Source of the DNA: Oscillospiraceae bacterium
Lineage (GTDB): Bacteria; Bacillota; Clostridia; Oscillospirales; Acutalibacteraceae
NCBI GenBank assembly: GCA_015066565.1
Contig: SVOB01000001.1
Span: 186,001-250,000 of the forward strand
Reading direction: 5' to 3'
Length of the DNA stretch: 64,000 nucleotides
Below, in pieces: positions 54,846 through 62,327 of the stretch; positions within the stretch are counted from its first letter, which is position 1; each line of letters starts with the position of its first letter. Below the pieces are notes generated by a model. It worked only from the letters and a program-made list of their open reading frames with translations. It did not search any database and had not been told where the DNA came from. A program made the position numbers and the translations under genes.

Positions 54846-55481
54846 ATGAAGTATAAAGTAAACACTTTAAATAAATCAATCAGTCAGTCGCTTGTTTTGT
54901 TAAAGGAATCCTGGAGAATTATTCTACTTTTATCGCTTTTTATCTGTGGCCTGATAATAGGTTCTTTTGTCGTAAAAAACAATGATTCGATTATGAGCAA
55001 CCAGCTTGAATCAATTATTAAATCAGGAATAACAACTAAAAACAATTCACAGTTCTGGGAAGTGTTTTTTAACTCTATAACAGTTAACCTTGTTTTTCTT
55101 ATAAGCGCTTTTTCATTAGGGCTTTGCGCAATCGGTATTCCGTTTATAAGTCTTATTCCGATAATAAAAGGCTTTGGTCTCGGAATTAGCGGAGCATATA
55201 TTTATTCTAATTATTCTGTTAAAGGCGTATGTTACTGCCTTTTGATACTTTTTCCTGCACAGATTATTTCAAGCGCTTTACTCATTTATGCTTGTAATGA
55301 AAGCTATTATATGTCAGGAGATTTATTCTTTTCGCTGAATAATACTCTCAATTTAAAAGAGAAAAATCCTGTCAGATTATATCTGACAAGATTTCTTCTC
55401 TTAGCTTTATTTATAGCCTTATCAGCGGGCTTTGACGCTGTTCTTTCAAGCCTTTTTTCATCATTCTTCAGCCTTTTCTGA
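54846..55481 (+). CDS. spoIIM: Stage II sporulation protein M
   Basis: 211 residues with about five membrane helices. SAFSLGLCAIGIPFISLIPIIKGFGLGISGAYIY is the conserved central block of the SpoIIM/DUF95 family (split here by the family helices). With SpoIID and SpoIIP it forms the peptidoglycan-thinning machine that drives forespore engulfment. GGAGG precedes the ATG. Its 3' end overlaps the convergent recombinase gene by 21 bp, with no terminator between them. Confidence 0.87.
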   Translation: MKYKVNTLNKSISQSLVLLKESWRIILLLSLFICGLIIGSFVVKNNDSIMSNQLESIIKSGITTKNNSQFWEVFFNSITVNLVFLISAFSLGLCAIGIPFISLIPIIKGFGLGISGAYIYSNYSVKGVCYCLLILFPAQIISSALLIYACNESYYMSGDLFFSLNNTLNLKEKNPVRLYLTRFLLLALFIALSAGFDAVLSSLFSSFFSLF

Positions 55482-56468
55482 TTTCTTCTCCTTAGGTTTT
55501 ACATTACTTAAAGGATTGCTTTTAGCGGCGTCTGCAAGCTGCTGATCAACAATATGTGTATAAATCTCGGTTGTGGCTATGTTTTCATGACCGAGAATTT
55601 CTTTTAATACAAGAACATCTACGTCGCCGTATTGATACATCAGCGTTGCGGCAGTATGACGGAGCTTATGAACCGAAAAGCCCTTATTTCCGAGCCCGCA
55701 TTTATCAAGATAAGTATAAACAATATGCTGAACTGTTTTAGGGCTGATTCTCTGATTCCGACTGCTTAAAAACAAAGCGTATCTGTCCTTGCCCTTAACT
55801 CCGTCAACAGGTCTTACAGCCATATAGTTTTTATAGGCGGACATACATGCGTCGTTAAGATAAATAGTTCGTTGTTTATTGCCTTTACCGGTAACAATCA
55901 TTGTATTATTATCTCTTATATCATTATAATTTAAGGAAACAAGCTCTGACAGACGCATTCCGCAATTAAGAAGAAATACAAGTATGCAGTAATCTCTTTC
56001 CTTGTATTTTCCGTCAACGCTGTCTAGTAAAGCAATACTTTCTTCCAAAGTAAGATATTTAGGCAAAGACTTTTGCTTTTTCGGACGGTCTAACTCCTGT
56101 ACGGGATTAACGTCAAGAAGCTTCTGATTAATAGTTAAATATTTAAAAAAATCTTTTATGCAGGATACCTTTCTTGACCGTGTAGCGGCGTCGTTATCAC
56201 GCTCGTCTTTACAATAAGATAGAAAAGCATAAGTATCGCTTAAAGTTATTTGTTTAATAAAATCAAGGTCAATATCCTTTATATATATTTCTTCAAAAGG
56301 AACTGAAGAGGGGACTAAGCCCTTGTAAATCTTCAGAAATCTGAAATAGGTTCTTAAATCAAGAGCATATTCCTCAATAGTTTTAGGCGATTTGTTTTTA
56401 ATAACATCATAATAGTTGAGAAAATCAATTACCAATGGCGGTAAAACTGCCGGATTACGGTATTTCAT
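55461..56468 (-). CDS. Xer-like tyrosine recombinase
   Basis: 335 residues. A SAM-like N-terminal core-binding domain (VIDFLNYYDVIKNKSPKTIEEYALDLRTYF region) precedes the catalytic domain with Arg in NCGMRLSELVSL, Lys in TGKGNKQRTIYL, HKLRH and the final GHENIATTEIYTHI with the nucleophile Tyr. All catalytic residues are present. It could be the XerC/D-type chromosome-dimer resolvase or another house-keeping recombinase; nothing around it looks like an integrated element. Start 56468 has GGAGG close upstream; a longer frame to 56507 runs into a palindrome and is rejected. Confidence 0.9.
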   Translation of the reverse strand: MKYRNPAVLPPLVIDFLNYYDVIKNKSPKTIEEYALDLRTYFRFLKIYKGLVPSSVPFEEIYIKDIDLDFIKQITLSDTYAFLSYCKDERDNDAATRSRKVSCIKDFFKYLTINQKLLDVNPVQELDRPKKQKSLPKYLTLEESIALLDSVDGKYKERDYCILVFLLNCGMRLSELVSLNYNDIRDNNTMIVTGKGNKQRTIYLNDACMSAYKNYMAVRPVDGVKGKDRYALFLSSRNQRISPKTVQHIVYTYLDKCGLGNKGFSVHKLRHTAATLMYQYGDVDVLVLKEILGHENIATTEIYTHIVDQQLADAAKSNPLSNVKPKEKKSEKAEE

Positions 56469-56489
56469 AATAGCCTCCAATATAAATAG

Positions 56490-56510
56490 TTTGTGAAACA
56501 GTTTCACAAA
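56490..56510. repeat. Perfect 21-bp palindrome upstream of the recombinase gene
   Basis: TTTGTGAAAC (56490-56499) and GTTTCACAAA (56501-56510) are perfect inverted repeats around a single A, 22 bp before the recombinase start codon. It looks like a repressor operator or a leader hairpin. The sequence recalls Rex and Crp/Fnr sites, but the half-site spacing is one base too long for both. Confidence 0.6.
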
Positions 56511-56986
56511 GAGATTGTTTTACAGGACTACAGATTTATAATATAGATGCCAATGGGGAATAATGGATTGCGCTTATAATAAACAGAATAATAAAGAATT
56601 AAAGCATAAAGCATCACCGTCAATATTAATAGTAAATCGGCATTTGATTATATTCTAAGTCTTAATATAAAGAAAATAAAATTCAATAGAAATTTTTTAA
56701 ATGATGAAATGTTCACTGAAAACAATTCCATCAAATTTTAAAAAAAGATATTTTTATATAAAACAGAAAAATCTGATTTAAAACAAACTAAATTTAAAAA
56801 AAAGAAAGATAGCAGTGTGTGAGATAAAAATAACAGAAACAATTAAAAACAATAAACAAATATAAATGTCAAATATATTTTAAATAACTTAAAAACTATT
56901 GTTTTTTTAAACAGGGTACTTAAAACTACTAAAAAAGCTGTTTTTCGGCTTATTTTGGCTTATTTCACCGTTTTTAACTCCCCTAT
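56511..56986. other. AT-rich gene-free region upstream of the recombinase
   Basis: About 480 bp without a supportable gene on either strand. It is markedly richer in A and T than the coding sequence around it, with many A-runs on the plus strand and T-runs on the minus strand. It would be the untranslated leader of the recombinase mRNA if the promoter at 57026-57054 is used. A short direct repeat of TTGGCTTATTT/CGGCTTATTT type is seen near 56945-56965. I see no tRNA, known RNA family or transposon ends. Confidence 0.6.
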
Positions 56987-57014
56987 ATTGTACAAAACAT
57001 TTATTTTGTATAAT
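56987..57014. repeat. Imperfect 28-bp palindrome near a minus-strand promoter
   Basis: ATTGTACAAAAC (56987-56998) and ATTTTGTATAAT (57003-57014) match as inverted repeats at 10 of 12 positions around ATTT. The site begins about 12 bp downstream of the -10 of the minus-strand promoter, a position suited to an operator. Confidence 0.45.
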
Positions 57015-57025
57015 TGTCAATAAAA

Positions 57026-57054
57026 ATTATACACCCTCTCTCCCGAAATGTCAA
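57026..57054 (-). promoter_or_regulatory. Consensus SigA promoter reading toward the recombinase
   Basis: Minus-strand TTGACA (57049-57054) and TATAAT (57026-57031), both perfect, with a 17-bp spacer. No gene lies directly behind it; the first is the recombinase about 550 bp away. It may instead drive an unrecognised small RNA. Confidence 0.75.
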
Positions 57055-57092
57055 TAAAAAAATAAAGCCCTTCAGAAGCTTCTGAAAGGCTC
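57055..57092 (-). terminator. Intrinsic terminator after the minus-strand 77-residue gene
   Basis: On the minus strand AGCC-TTTCAGA pairs with TCTGAAGGGCT around AGCT (57066-57092), followed by TTTATTTTTTT. It ends the transcript of the genes at 57186-59553 and stands just before the promoter at 57026-57054. Confidence 0.82.
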
Positions 57093-57098
57093 TGTAAA

Positions 57099-57140
57099 GA
57101 AAATCACTGTCAAGCTCGAAATATTGTTCAGATGATTTTC
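57099..57140 (-). other. Long hairpin in the 3' untranslated region
   Basis: Minus-strand GAAAATCA (57133-57140) pairs perfectly with TGATTTTC (57099-57106). Inner CTG/CAG and CAA/TTG pairings extend the stem around a loop of about 10 nt. It lies between the stop codon at 57186 and the terminator, and could be part of a 3'-derived small RNA or a stabilising element. No known family recognised. Confidence 0.4.
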
Positions 57141-57185
57141 TAAAAGGAACGGGAAAGTCCTGGCACTCTCTCGTCACTTATAAAC

Positions 57186-57419
57186 TTACTCTTTTTCTTC
57201 TGCTTTGTCAAGAAGTTCATCGACGTTGTTCTTCTTATCAAAATACTTTTCGGCTAAATCCAAGCCTTTTGATAAATAGTTCATAGCTTTATCAAGTGAA
57301 AAATTAAACTGACTTAACGGCTGACCGTATTTCTTAGCTTTTTTCTTTGAAGCTGTATAAACAGCGCCTACAGTTGTTGCCGCAAGAAAGCCTGATAAAA
57401 CCTTTGAATTCTTTGACAC
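57186..57419 (-). CDS. Small hypothetical protein
   Basis: 77 residues. A short hydrophobic N-terminal stretch (VLSGFLAATTVGAVYTA) is followed by a Lys-rich segment and two amphipathic helices with many Lys, Asp and Glu (FSLDKAMNYLSKGLDLAEKYF). It may be membrane-anchored or peripheral. I recognise no family. GGGGAGAG-like sequence precedes the ATG. It is 15 bp after the DUF6873-like gene and shares its operon, followed by a hairpin and terminator. Confidence 0.65.
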   Translation of the reverse strand: MSKNSKVLSGFLAATTVGAVYTASKKKAKKYGQPLSQFNFSLDKAMNYLSKGLDLAEKYFDKKNNVDELLDKAEEKE

Positions 57420-57434
57420 ACTGCTCTCCCCTTT

Positions 57435-58178
57435 TTATTCCGTAATCGGTAAAACCGAGCCTATGTCCGTAAGCTCGTTATTACCGAGGCTGATATATTC
57501 AACATTCTTTTTATTTAAAAACTCTTTAATAATAAGGAAATCGGGATGATTCTCTATTTTTCCGATAAATGCAAGAACGTTTTTATCAATCAAAAATGTC
57601 GCTCCGCCTATAAACCCGTAGTCAAAGCCTTTAAGCTTAACATATCCTTTCTTTATTAATAATACATCAATACCGTTCTTTTCACAAGCATTTTTTATTG
57701 TTTCGTCTTCTGTGATTATTGAATTATCATTTACAATACATACAGAACACTTTGAATAGCCCTGCTTAACATTGATTATATTATAGTTATTATTTAAAAG
57801 AAAGGTCTTTAATGTTTCATCCAGAATATCAATTCTGCAAATGACATTTTTACCGAATATCGCTGCATTCACAGCGCAATCAAGCGGATATTCACCGCCT
57901 TTTATACGGAAAAAATCAATACTAAAGCCTGATTTTTCAAGGCTTTTTGCAAGTTCTGACTGATTTTTTTCTAATAAAATTCTGTTTTTACCGATATGAA
58001 TTGCCTGTAAATCAGCGTGAGAACTTAAACAACCTTGTAATACAAAATTATTATTAATTTCAAATATTTCAATTTTTTTATTAACTAAACCGTTTTTAAC
58101 TGATTCGGGCATATTACCGGCTATTACGCCGGTAACTTTTTTAGAAGGCAAATTCGGACAATCAATAAATTTATTCAT
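57435..58178 (-). CDS. DUF6873-like protein with guanidino-modifying-enzyme fold
   Basis: 247 residues. Repeated segments such as LQGCLSSHADLQAIHIGKNRILL, EYPLDCAVNAAIFGKNVICR, FIGGATFLIDKNVLAFIGKIENHPD and NNELTDIGSVLP recall the pentein (GME) fold of arginine deiminase relatives. They resemble proteins named DUF6873 in Clostridia. The classical catalytic set (Glu-His-Cys near the C-terminus) is not evident, so activity is unknown. The ATG at 58178 begins 1 bp after the radA stop. An upstream start at 58199 inside radA is less likely. Confidence 0.68.
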   Translation of the reverse strand: MNKFIDCPNLPSKKVTGVIAGNMPESVKNGLVNKKIEIFEINNNFVLQGCLSSHADLQAIHIGKNRILLEKNQSELAKSLEKSGFSIDFFRIKGGEYPLDCAVNAAIFGKNVICRIDILDETLKTFLLNNNYNIINVKQGYSKCSVCIVNDNSIITEDETIKNACEKNGIDVLLIKKGYVKLKGFDYGFIGGATFLIDKNVLAFIGKIENHPDFLIIKEFLNKKNVEYISLGNNELTDIGSVLPITE

Positions 58179-58179
58179 A

Positions 58180-59553
58180 TTATTCCGTAACCGCCTCAAA
58201 TGCCTGGCGGATATTGTTAACGCCGATTACCTCTATGCCCTTTTTAGAGCCCGGAGAAAGCTTTTTAAGGTTATGGTAAGGAATAACACACCTTTTAAAG
58301 CCAAGCCTTTTAGCTTCGTTTACACGCTGTTCTGCGCAAGTTACGGAACGAATTTCGCCGCCGAGGCCTATTTCACCGAATGCAATAACGTCGTTTCTTA
58401 TAACGGTATCCTTCAGACTTGAAATAACAGATAAGGCAACTGACAAATCGGAAGCGGGCTCGTCGATTTTAAGTCCGCCTATAATATTGACATAGCAGTC
58501 CATATTTCCTACAAAGTACCCTGCCCTTTTTTCAACTACAGCAAGAAGCATCGCCATTCGGTTATAATCAAATCCGTTAGCCATTCTTCTCGGATTACCG
58601 AAGCCGGTAGGAGCAACAAGCCCCTGAACCTCGGCAAGAATAGGTCTTGAGCCTTCCATTACGCAGGCAATACAAGAACCCGAGGTGTTTTCGGGACGAC
58701 CTGAAATAAGCATCATAGACGGGTTTTCAACCTCGGCAAGACCTTTTTCGAGCATTTCAAAAACACCGATTTCATTAGTTGAACCGAATCTGTTTTTTGC
58801 GGCTCTTAAAATTCTGTAAGACAAGTTTCTTTCTCCCTCAAAATAGAGAACCGTGTCAACAATATGCTCAAGAACCTTTGGACCCGCTATATTTCCGTCC
58901 TTATTGACGTGACCGACTAATATAGTCGGTATATTAAGGCTTTTAGCAGTTCTCATATAGAGATTTGTACATTCTCTTACCTGCACAATGCTTCCGGGCG
59001 CAGAATTCAGTTCTGAAATTACCATTGTCTGAATGGAGTCAATCATAACTATATCCGGCTTTTCGGTCGCAATATATTCGCAGATATATTCAGCGTCGGT
59101 TTCACAGAGAATATAAAGGTTGTCCGAATAAACGCCGAGCCTGTTCGCTCTTAATTTAATCTGGTGAGCCGATTCCTCGCCCGAAACATATAAAATAGAA
59201 TGCTCTTTTCCGAGACTTTCACAAATCTGTAAAAGCAGGGTTGATTTGCCTATTCCCGGGTCGCCGCTTAAAAGGACAAGCGAGCCTTTGACAATTCCAC
59301 CGCCGAGCGCACGGTCAAGCTCGTTCATTCCCGTCTTATATCTGTGCTCGGTTTCGGCAGCTATATCATTAATATTAACAACCTTGCTTCTGTTAAGATT
59401 TGAAGATTTTACTTTCCCTGTAGAAGAAGAGGCGTTTTCAACGGTTTCTTCCATAGTATTCCATTCTCCGCAGTTAGGACACTGTCCGTACCATTTTGCG
59501 CTTTTATAACCGCACTCGGAGCAGACAAATACATTTTTAGTTTTAGAAGCCAT
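58180..59553 (-). CDS. radA: DNA repair protein RadA
   Basis: 457 residues. The N-terminal zinc finger is CSECGYKSAKWYGQCPNCGEW. The RecA-like domain has Walker A SGDPGIGKSTLLLQI, Walker B IVMIDSIQTM and the RadA-specific KNRFG in AAKNRFGSTNEIGVF. A Lon-like C-terminal domain follows. It acts in branch migration during recombination. ATG 59553 has AAAGGGTG 7 bp upstream; that site contains the ATG at 59571, which is rejected. It overlaps the end of the cwlD-like gene by 11 bp. Confidence 0.95.
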   Translation of the reverse strand: MASKTKNVFVCSECGYKSAKWYGQCPNCGEWNTMEETVENASSSTGKVKSSNLNRSKVVNINDIAAETEHRYKTGMNELDRALGGGIVKGSLVLLSGDPGIGKSTLLLQICESLGKEHSILYVSGEESAHQIKLRANRLGVYSDNLYILCETDAEYICEYIATEKPDIVMIDSIQTMVISELNSAPGSIVQVRECTNLYMRTAKSLNIPTILVGHVNKDGNIAGPKVLEHIVDTVLYFEGERNLSYRILRAAKNRFGSTNEIGVFEMLEKGLAEVENPSMMLISGRPENTSGSCIACVMEGSRPILAEVQGLVAPTGFGNPRRMANGFDYNRMAMLLAVVEKRAGYFVGNMDCYVNIIGGLKIDEPASDLSVALSVISSLKDTVIRNDVIAFGEIGLGGEIRSVTCAEQRVNEAKRLGFKRCVIPYHNLKKLSPGSKKGIEVIGVNNIRQAFEAVTE

Positions 59554-60274
59554 ATAATGCACCCTTTTCATTCAGATAATTTATAATTCCGTCAGCAACA
59601 CAAAGCACAAACTGCTTTTGATATTGCTCATTTTTAAGTTTAAATAAATCGGTCTGATTTGATATAAATCCGCATTCAACCAATACGGCAGGCTTTTGGG
59701 CCTTATATAAAAGATAAATTGAGGAACCCGATTTCTTAACCGCACGCTTATTATCATTCTGAAGAAGAGAAACAACGCTCGATTGGATTGAAGAAGCTAT
59801 ATGAAAACTCTCTTCGTTGTTTCCGGAATAAAAAACCTGTGTTCCCCACGAGGAAGAGCCTTGATAAAAATTCTGATGAACAGAAATAAAAATACAGTTT
59901 TCATTCCCGTTCATTATATCCATTCTTTTATGGATATCGGATACTTTTTCATTTCTTACTGAAGAACCGCTCTCCCCTATTGAATTTTCGTCATTACGGG
60001 TCATAACCGTATTAAATCCTTCAAGAGTTAAAAGGTCGTTGAGTTTTTGAGCAATTTGTAAATTTAAAACAGATTCATTCGTTCCGTCAATGCCTACAGC
60101 ACCGCCGTCGCTACCTCCGTGTCCTGCGTCAATAACTATAATAAAATTGCTTTTTTCAAGTTGTTTCGACGTTGTAACAGAAGGATTATTACTCTGATTA
60201 AGATAATTCATAAAAAAGCTGAATATAAACAGCGTTAAAACGCAATATGTAAAAACTTTAATTCTTTCAATCAT
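59543..60274 (-). CDS. cwlD: CwlD-type N-acetylmuramoyl-L-alanine amidase
   Basis: 243 residues: an N-terminal membrane anchor (YCVLTLFIFSFFMNYL) and an Amidase_3 domain with VIDAGHGGSDGGAVG, a mid-domain His in FISVHQNFYQG and the catalytic Glu in VLVECGFISN. Size and layout match CwlD, which with PdaA makes muramic lactam in the spore cortex so that germination enzymes can recognise it. A vegetative amidase role cannot be excluded. GAGGTG precedes the ATG; radA is coupled behind it. Confidence 0.83.
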   Translation of the reverse strand: MIERIKVFTYCVLTLFIFSFFMNYLNQSNNPSVTTSKQLEKSNFIIVIDAGHGGSDGGAVGIDGTNESVLNLQIAQKLNDLLTLEGFNTVMTRNDENSIGESGSSVRNEKVSDIHKRMDIMNGNENCIFISVHQNFYQGSSSWGTQVFYSGNNEESFHIASSIQSSVVSLLQNDNKRAVKKSGSSIYLLYKAQKPAVLVECGFISNQTDLFKLKNEQYQKQFVLCVADGIINYLNEKGALYGF

Positions 60275-60320
60275 ACTTACACCTCAAGAATAAATATGAA
60301 TTAAGGAAAAAGTTTATTAA

Positions 60321-60349
60321 ATTATATACCAAATTTTCATTTTATACAA
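60321..60349 (-). promoter_or_regulatory. SigA-like promoter of the cwlD-radA operon
   Basis: Minus-strand TTGTAT (60344-60349) and TATAAT (60321-60326) with 17-bp spacing. A SigE or SigG element, expected for a pure cortex gene, is not obvious; co-transcribed radA would need vegetative expression. Confidence 0.6.
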
Positions 60350-60373
60350 GATACATTCAGTCCGATTTTTGAC

Positions 60374-60405
60374 ACAAAAAAAGCGGCAGGTTTTCCTGCC
60401 GCTTT
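60374..60405 (-). terminator. Intrinsic terminator after tsf
   Basis: AAAGCGGCAGG and CCTGCCGCTTT form a perfect 11-bp stem around a 4-nt loop (60380-60405). On the minus strand a TTTTTTTG tail follows. Confidence 0.9.
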
Positions 60406-60420
60406 AAGAACATAAACAGA

Positions 60421-61518
60421 TTATTTAACCATATTAGCGATTTCTTCAGCAAAATTTTCCTGCTTTTTCTCAATGCCTTCGCCTTTTGCAAAACGGGCAT
60501 ATTCAGAAATCTTAATCTCGGAACCGAGATTCTTTGCAACAGAAGAAATGTACTGAGCAACGTTCATCTTATCGTCCTTAACGAATGTCTGCTCAAGAAG
60601 ACAGATTTCCTTAATCTGCTTGTTAATTCTACCGTCAACAAGACCTGAGAAAATCTTATTGTCAACGATTTCAGCCTTATGAGAAACAGCCGTAGCAGCA
60701 AGAATCTCAAGAGCTTCCTTAGAAATAAAGTTAGTGAAATTCTTTCTCTGCTTATTGTCAAGTCCCTGATAGATGTTAATGTCATCTTCGCTCCACTTTT
60801 TGCCATCTATAACCTCGTTGATAAGGCTTGTAAGAATAGGCATCGGGAGTGATTCGGGCTTATTCAGTGCACTCTCAATAGTAATCTTTTTGAGATTGGC
60901 AAGGTCTTCGTCCGAAATATCATCCTTACTCAGATATTCGGGGCTCATAGCCGCTATCTGCATAGCAACATCCTTACCCATTGTTTCAAACTCAGGTTTA
61001 GCTGCAGTAGCGTCATCAGTATCAAAACCAACAAGAACGCCAACAGTGCCGCCCATATGGATATAAGTAATAACGTGGCCTTCAATACGTGCAAAGCGAC
61101 GGACCTTCATATTTTCACGCAGTGCAAGGAAAACCTCCTGAACAGCTTCCTCAACAGTGTTATCGCCATCAGAAACTTTTGACTTTAACAGAGCATCAAG
61201 GTCAGCGGGTTTTGCTTCAACAACCGTCTTAGCAACCTTGTTAGCAAGCTCTTTAAAGGGCTCGCCGTTTGCAACAAAGTCTGTCTCGCAGTTGATTTCA
61301 ACAAGAGAGCCTGCTTTACCGTCCTTATATGCAGCTACAGAGCCTTCAGCAGCAACTCTGCTTGCCTTTTTAGCGGCAGAAGCAAGTCCTTTCTCTCTAA
61401 GAAACTCAATAGCTTTATCCATATCTCCGTCTGTTTCGACAAGAGCTTTTTTACAATCCATCATGCCTACGCCGGTCTTCTCACGAAGAGCAACGACATC
61501 TTTTGCTGTAAATGCCAT
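60421..61518 (-). CDS. tsf: Elongation factor Ts with an enlarged C-terminal region
   Basis: 365 residues, against roughly 290-310 for most EF-Ts. The N-terminal UBA-like part (FTAKDVVALREKTGVGMMDCKKAL) and NCETDFVANGEPF, which contacts EF-Tu, are normal. IEGHVITYIHMGGTVGVLV and IAAMSPEYL follow. Then residues of about 215-285 form an extra segment before the conserved GRINKQIKEICLLEQTFVKD. It recycles EF-Tu-GDP. Start 61518 is fixed by GGAGG at 61527-61531. It is co-transcribed with rpsB. The insertion is in frame and of normal codon use, so it is not a sequencing artefact on its face. Confidence 0.95.
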   Translation of the reverse strand: MAFTAKDVVALREKTGVGMMDCKKALVETDGDMDKAIEFLREKGLASAAKKASRVAAEGSVAAYKDGKAGSLVEINCETDFVANGEPFKELANKVAKTVVEAKPADLDALLKSKVSDGDNTVEEAVQEVFLALRENMKVRRFARIEGHVITYIHMGGTVGVLVGFDTDDATAAKPEFETMGKDVAMQIAAMSPEYLSKDDISDEDLANLKKITIESALNKPESLPMPILTSLINEVIDGKKWSEDDINIYQGLDNKQRKNFTNFISKEALEILAATAVSHKAEIVDNKIFSGLVDGRINKQIKEICLLEQTFVKDDKMNVAQYISSVAKNLGSEIKISEYARFAKGEGIEKKQENFAEEIANMVK

Positions 61519-61541
61519 AATTCTTTCCTCCGTTTTTCTAT

Positions 61542-61575
61542 AATAATGCCCGCACAAAAAGTACGGGCTATTATT
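61542..61575 (-). other. Hairpin between rpsB and tsf
   Basis: AATAATGCCCGCAC (61542-61555) faces GTACGGGCTATTATT (61561-61575), a long stem with one mismatch and a bulge. On the minus strand, the direction of the genes, no T-run follows it, so it is unlikely to stop rpsB-tsf transcription. A T-run does follow on the plus strand, where no gene ends. It may set mRNA stability or relative expression of the two genes. Confidence 0.5.
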
Positions 61576-61580
61576 TTTTA

Positions 61581-62327
61581 TTATTCAGCAGCTTCCTCTG
61601 TTTCTTCGTCAGCGGGAGCTTCTTCAACAGCAGCAGCGCCTGCCTGGCCCTGTCTGCCCTCGATAACTGCGTCAGCCATAGCGCCGGCGATAAGCTTAAC
61701 GGCACGGATAGCGTCATCGTTACCGGGAATTACATAGTCGATTTCGTCAGGATCACAGTTTGTGTCAACGATAGCAACAATCGGAATACCGAGCTTCTTA
61801 GCTTCGGCAACTGCAATTCTTTCTTTTCTGGGGTCAACAATGAACATAGCAGCGGGCTGCTTCTTCATTTCTGTAATACCGCCCATGAACTTTTCGAGCT
61901 TCTCGATTTCAAGTTCAAGCTTAGCAACTTCCTTCTTGGGAAGCATATCGAAAGTTCCGTCTTCAGCCATAGCCTTAAGCTGAGCGAGTCTCTTAACTCT
62001 CTTCTTGATTGTGTTGAAGTTTGTAAGCATACCGCCGAGCCAACGAGCGTTTACGAAAGGCATTTCGCAACGTTCAGCTTCTTCCTTAACGGAATCCTGA
62101 GCCTGCTTCTTAGTGCCTACGAAAAGGATTTCGCCGCCTTCAGCCGATATGTCGCGAACGAACATATAAGCTTCTTCAAGCTTCTTAACTGTCTTCTGGA
62201 GATCGATAATATAGATACCGTTTCTCTCTGTGAAGATGTACTCTGCCATTTTGGGGTTCCATCTTCTTGTCTGATGACCGAAGTGAACGCCTGCCTCAAG
62301 CAGCTGTTTCATTGATACTACTGACAT
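61581..62327 (-). CDS. rpsB: Ribosomal protein S2
   Basis: 248 residues. [27 protein letters not shown] is the family N-terminus (conserved [12 protein letters not shown]), with [14 protein letters not shown], the [12 protein letters not shown] segment and [14 protein letters not shown] further on. A C-terminal Ala/Glu-rich tail follows. It is a 30S subunit component needed for S1 binding. AAGGAGG lies 8 bp before the ATG. Usual partner tsf is downstream. Confidence 0.97.
   Translation of the reverse strand: MSVVSMKQLLEAGVHFGHQTRRWNPKMAEYIFTERNGIYIIDLQKTVKKLEEAYMFVRDISAEGGEILFVGTKKQAQDSVKEEAERCEMPFVNARWLGGMLTNFNTIKKRVKRLAQLKAMAEDGTFDMLPKKEVAKLELEIEKLEKFMGGITEMKKQPAAMFIVDPRKERIAVAEAKKLGIPIVAIVDTNCDPDEIDYVIPGNDDAIRAVKLIAGAMADAVIEGRQGQAGAAAVEEAPADEETEEAAE

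Noticed and set aside
56490-56510. Rex or Crp/Fnr operator
   Set aside because: The half-sites look right but the central gap is seven bases, one more than either regulator family uses, so the regulator is left unnamed.
55461-57054. Integrated mobile element around the tyrosine recombinase
   Set aside because: No attachment-site duplication, tRNA gene, excisionase, phage or transfer genes; neighbours are ordinary chromosomal genes.
57060-57185. 6S RNA, SRP RNA or T-box in this stretch
   Set aside because: Lengths and conserved motifs do not match: no long 6S-like duplex, no SRP tetraloop region, no T-box core.
61157-61543. 128-residue plus-strand frame opposite tsf
   Set aside because: Antisense shadow of EF-Ts, Ser/Ala-rich without a binding site or recognisable domain.
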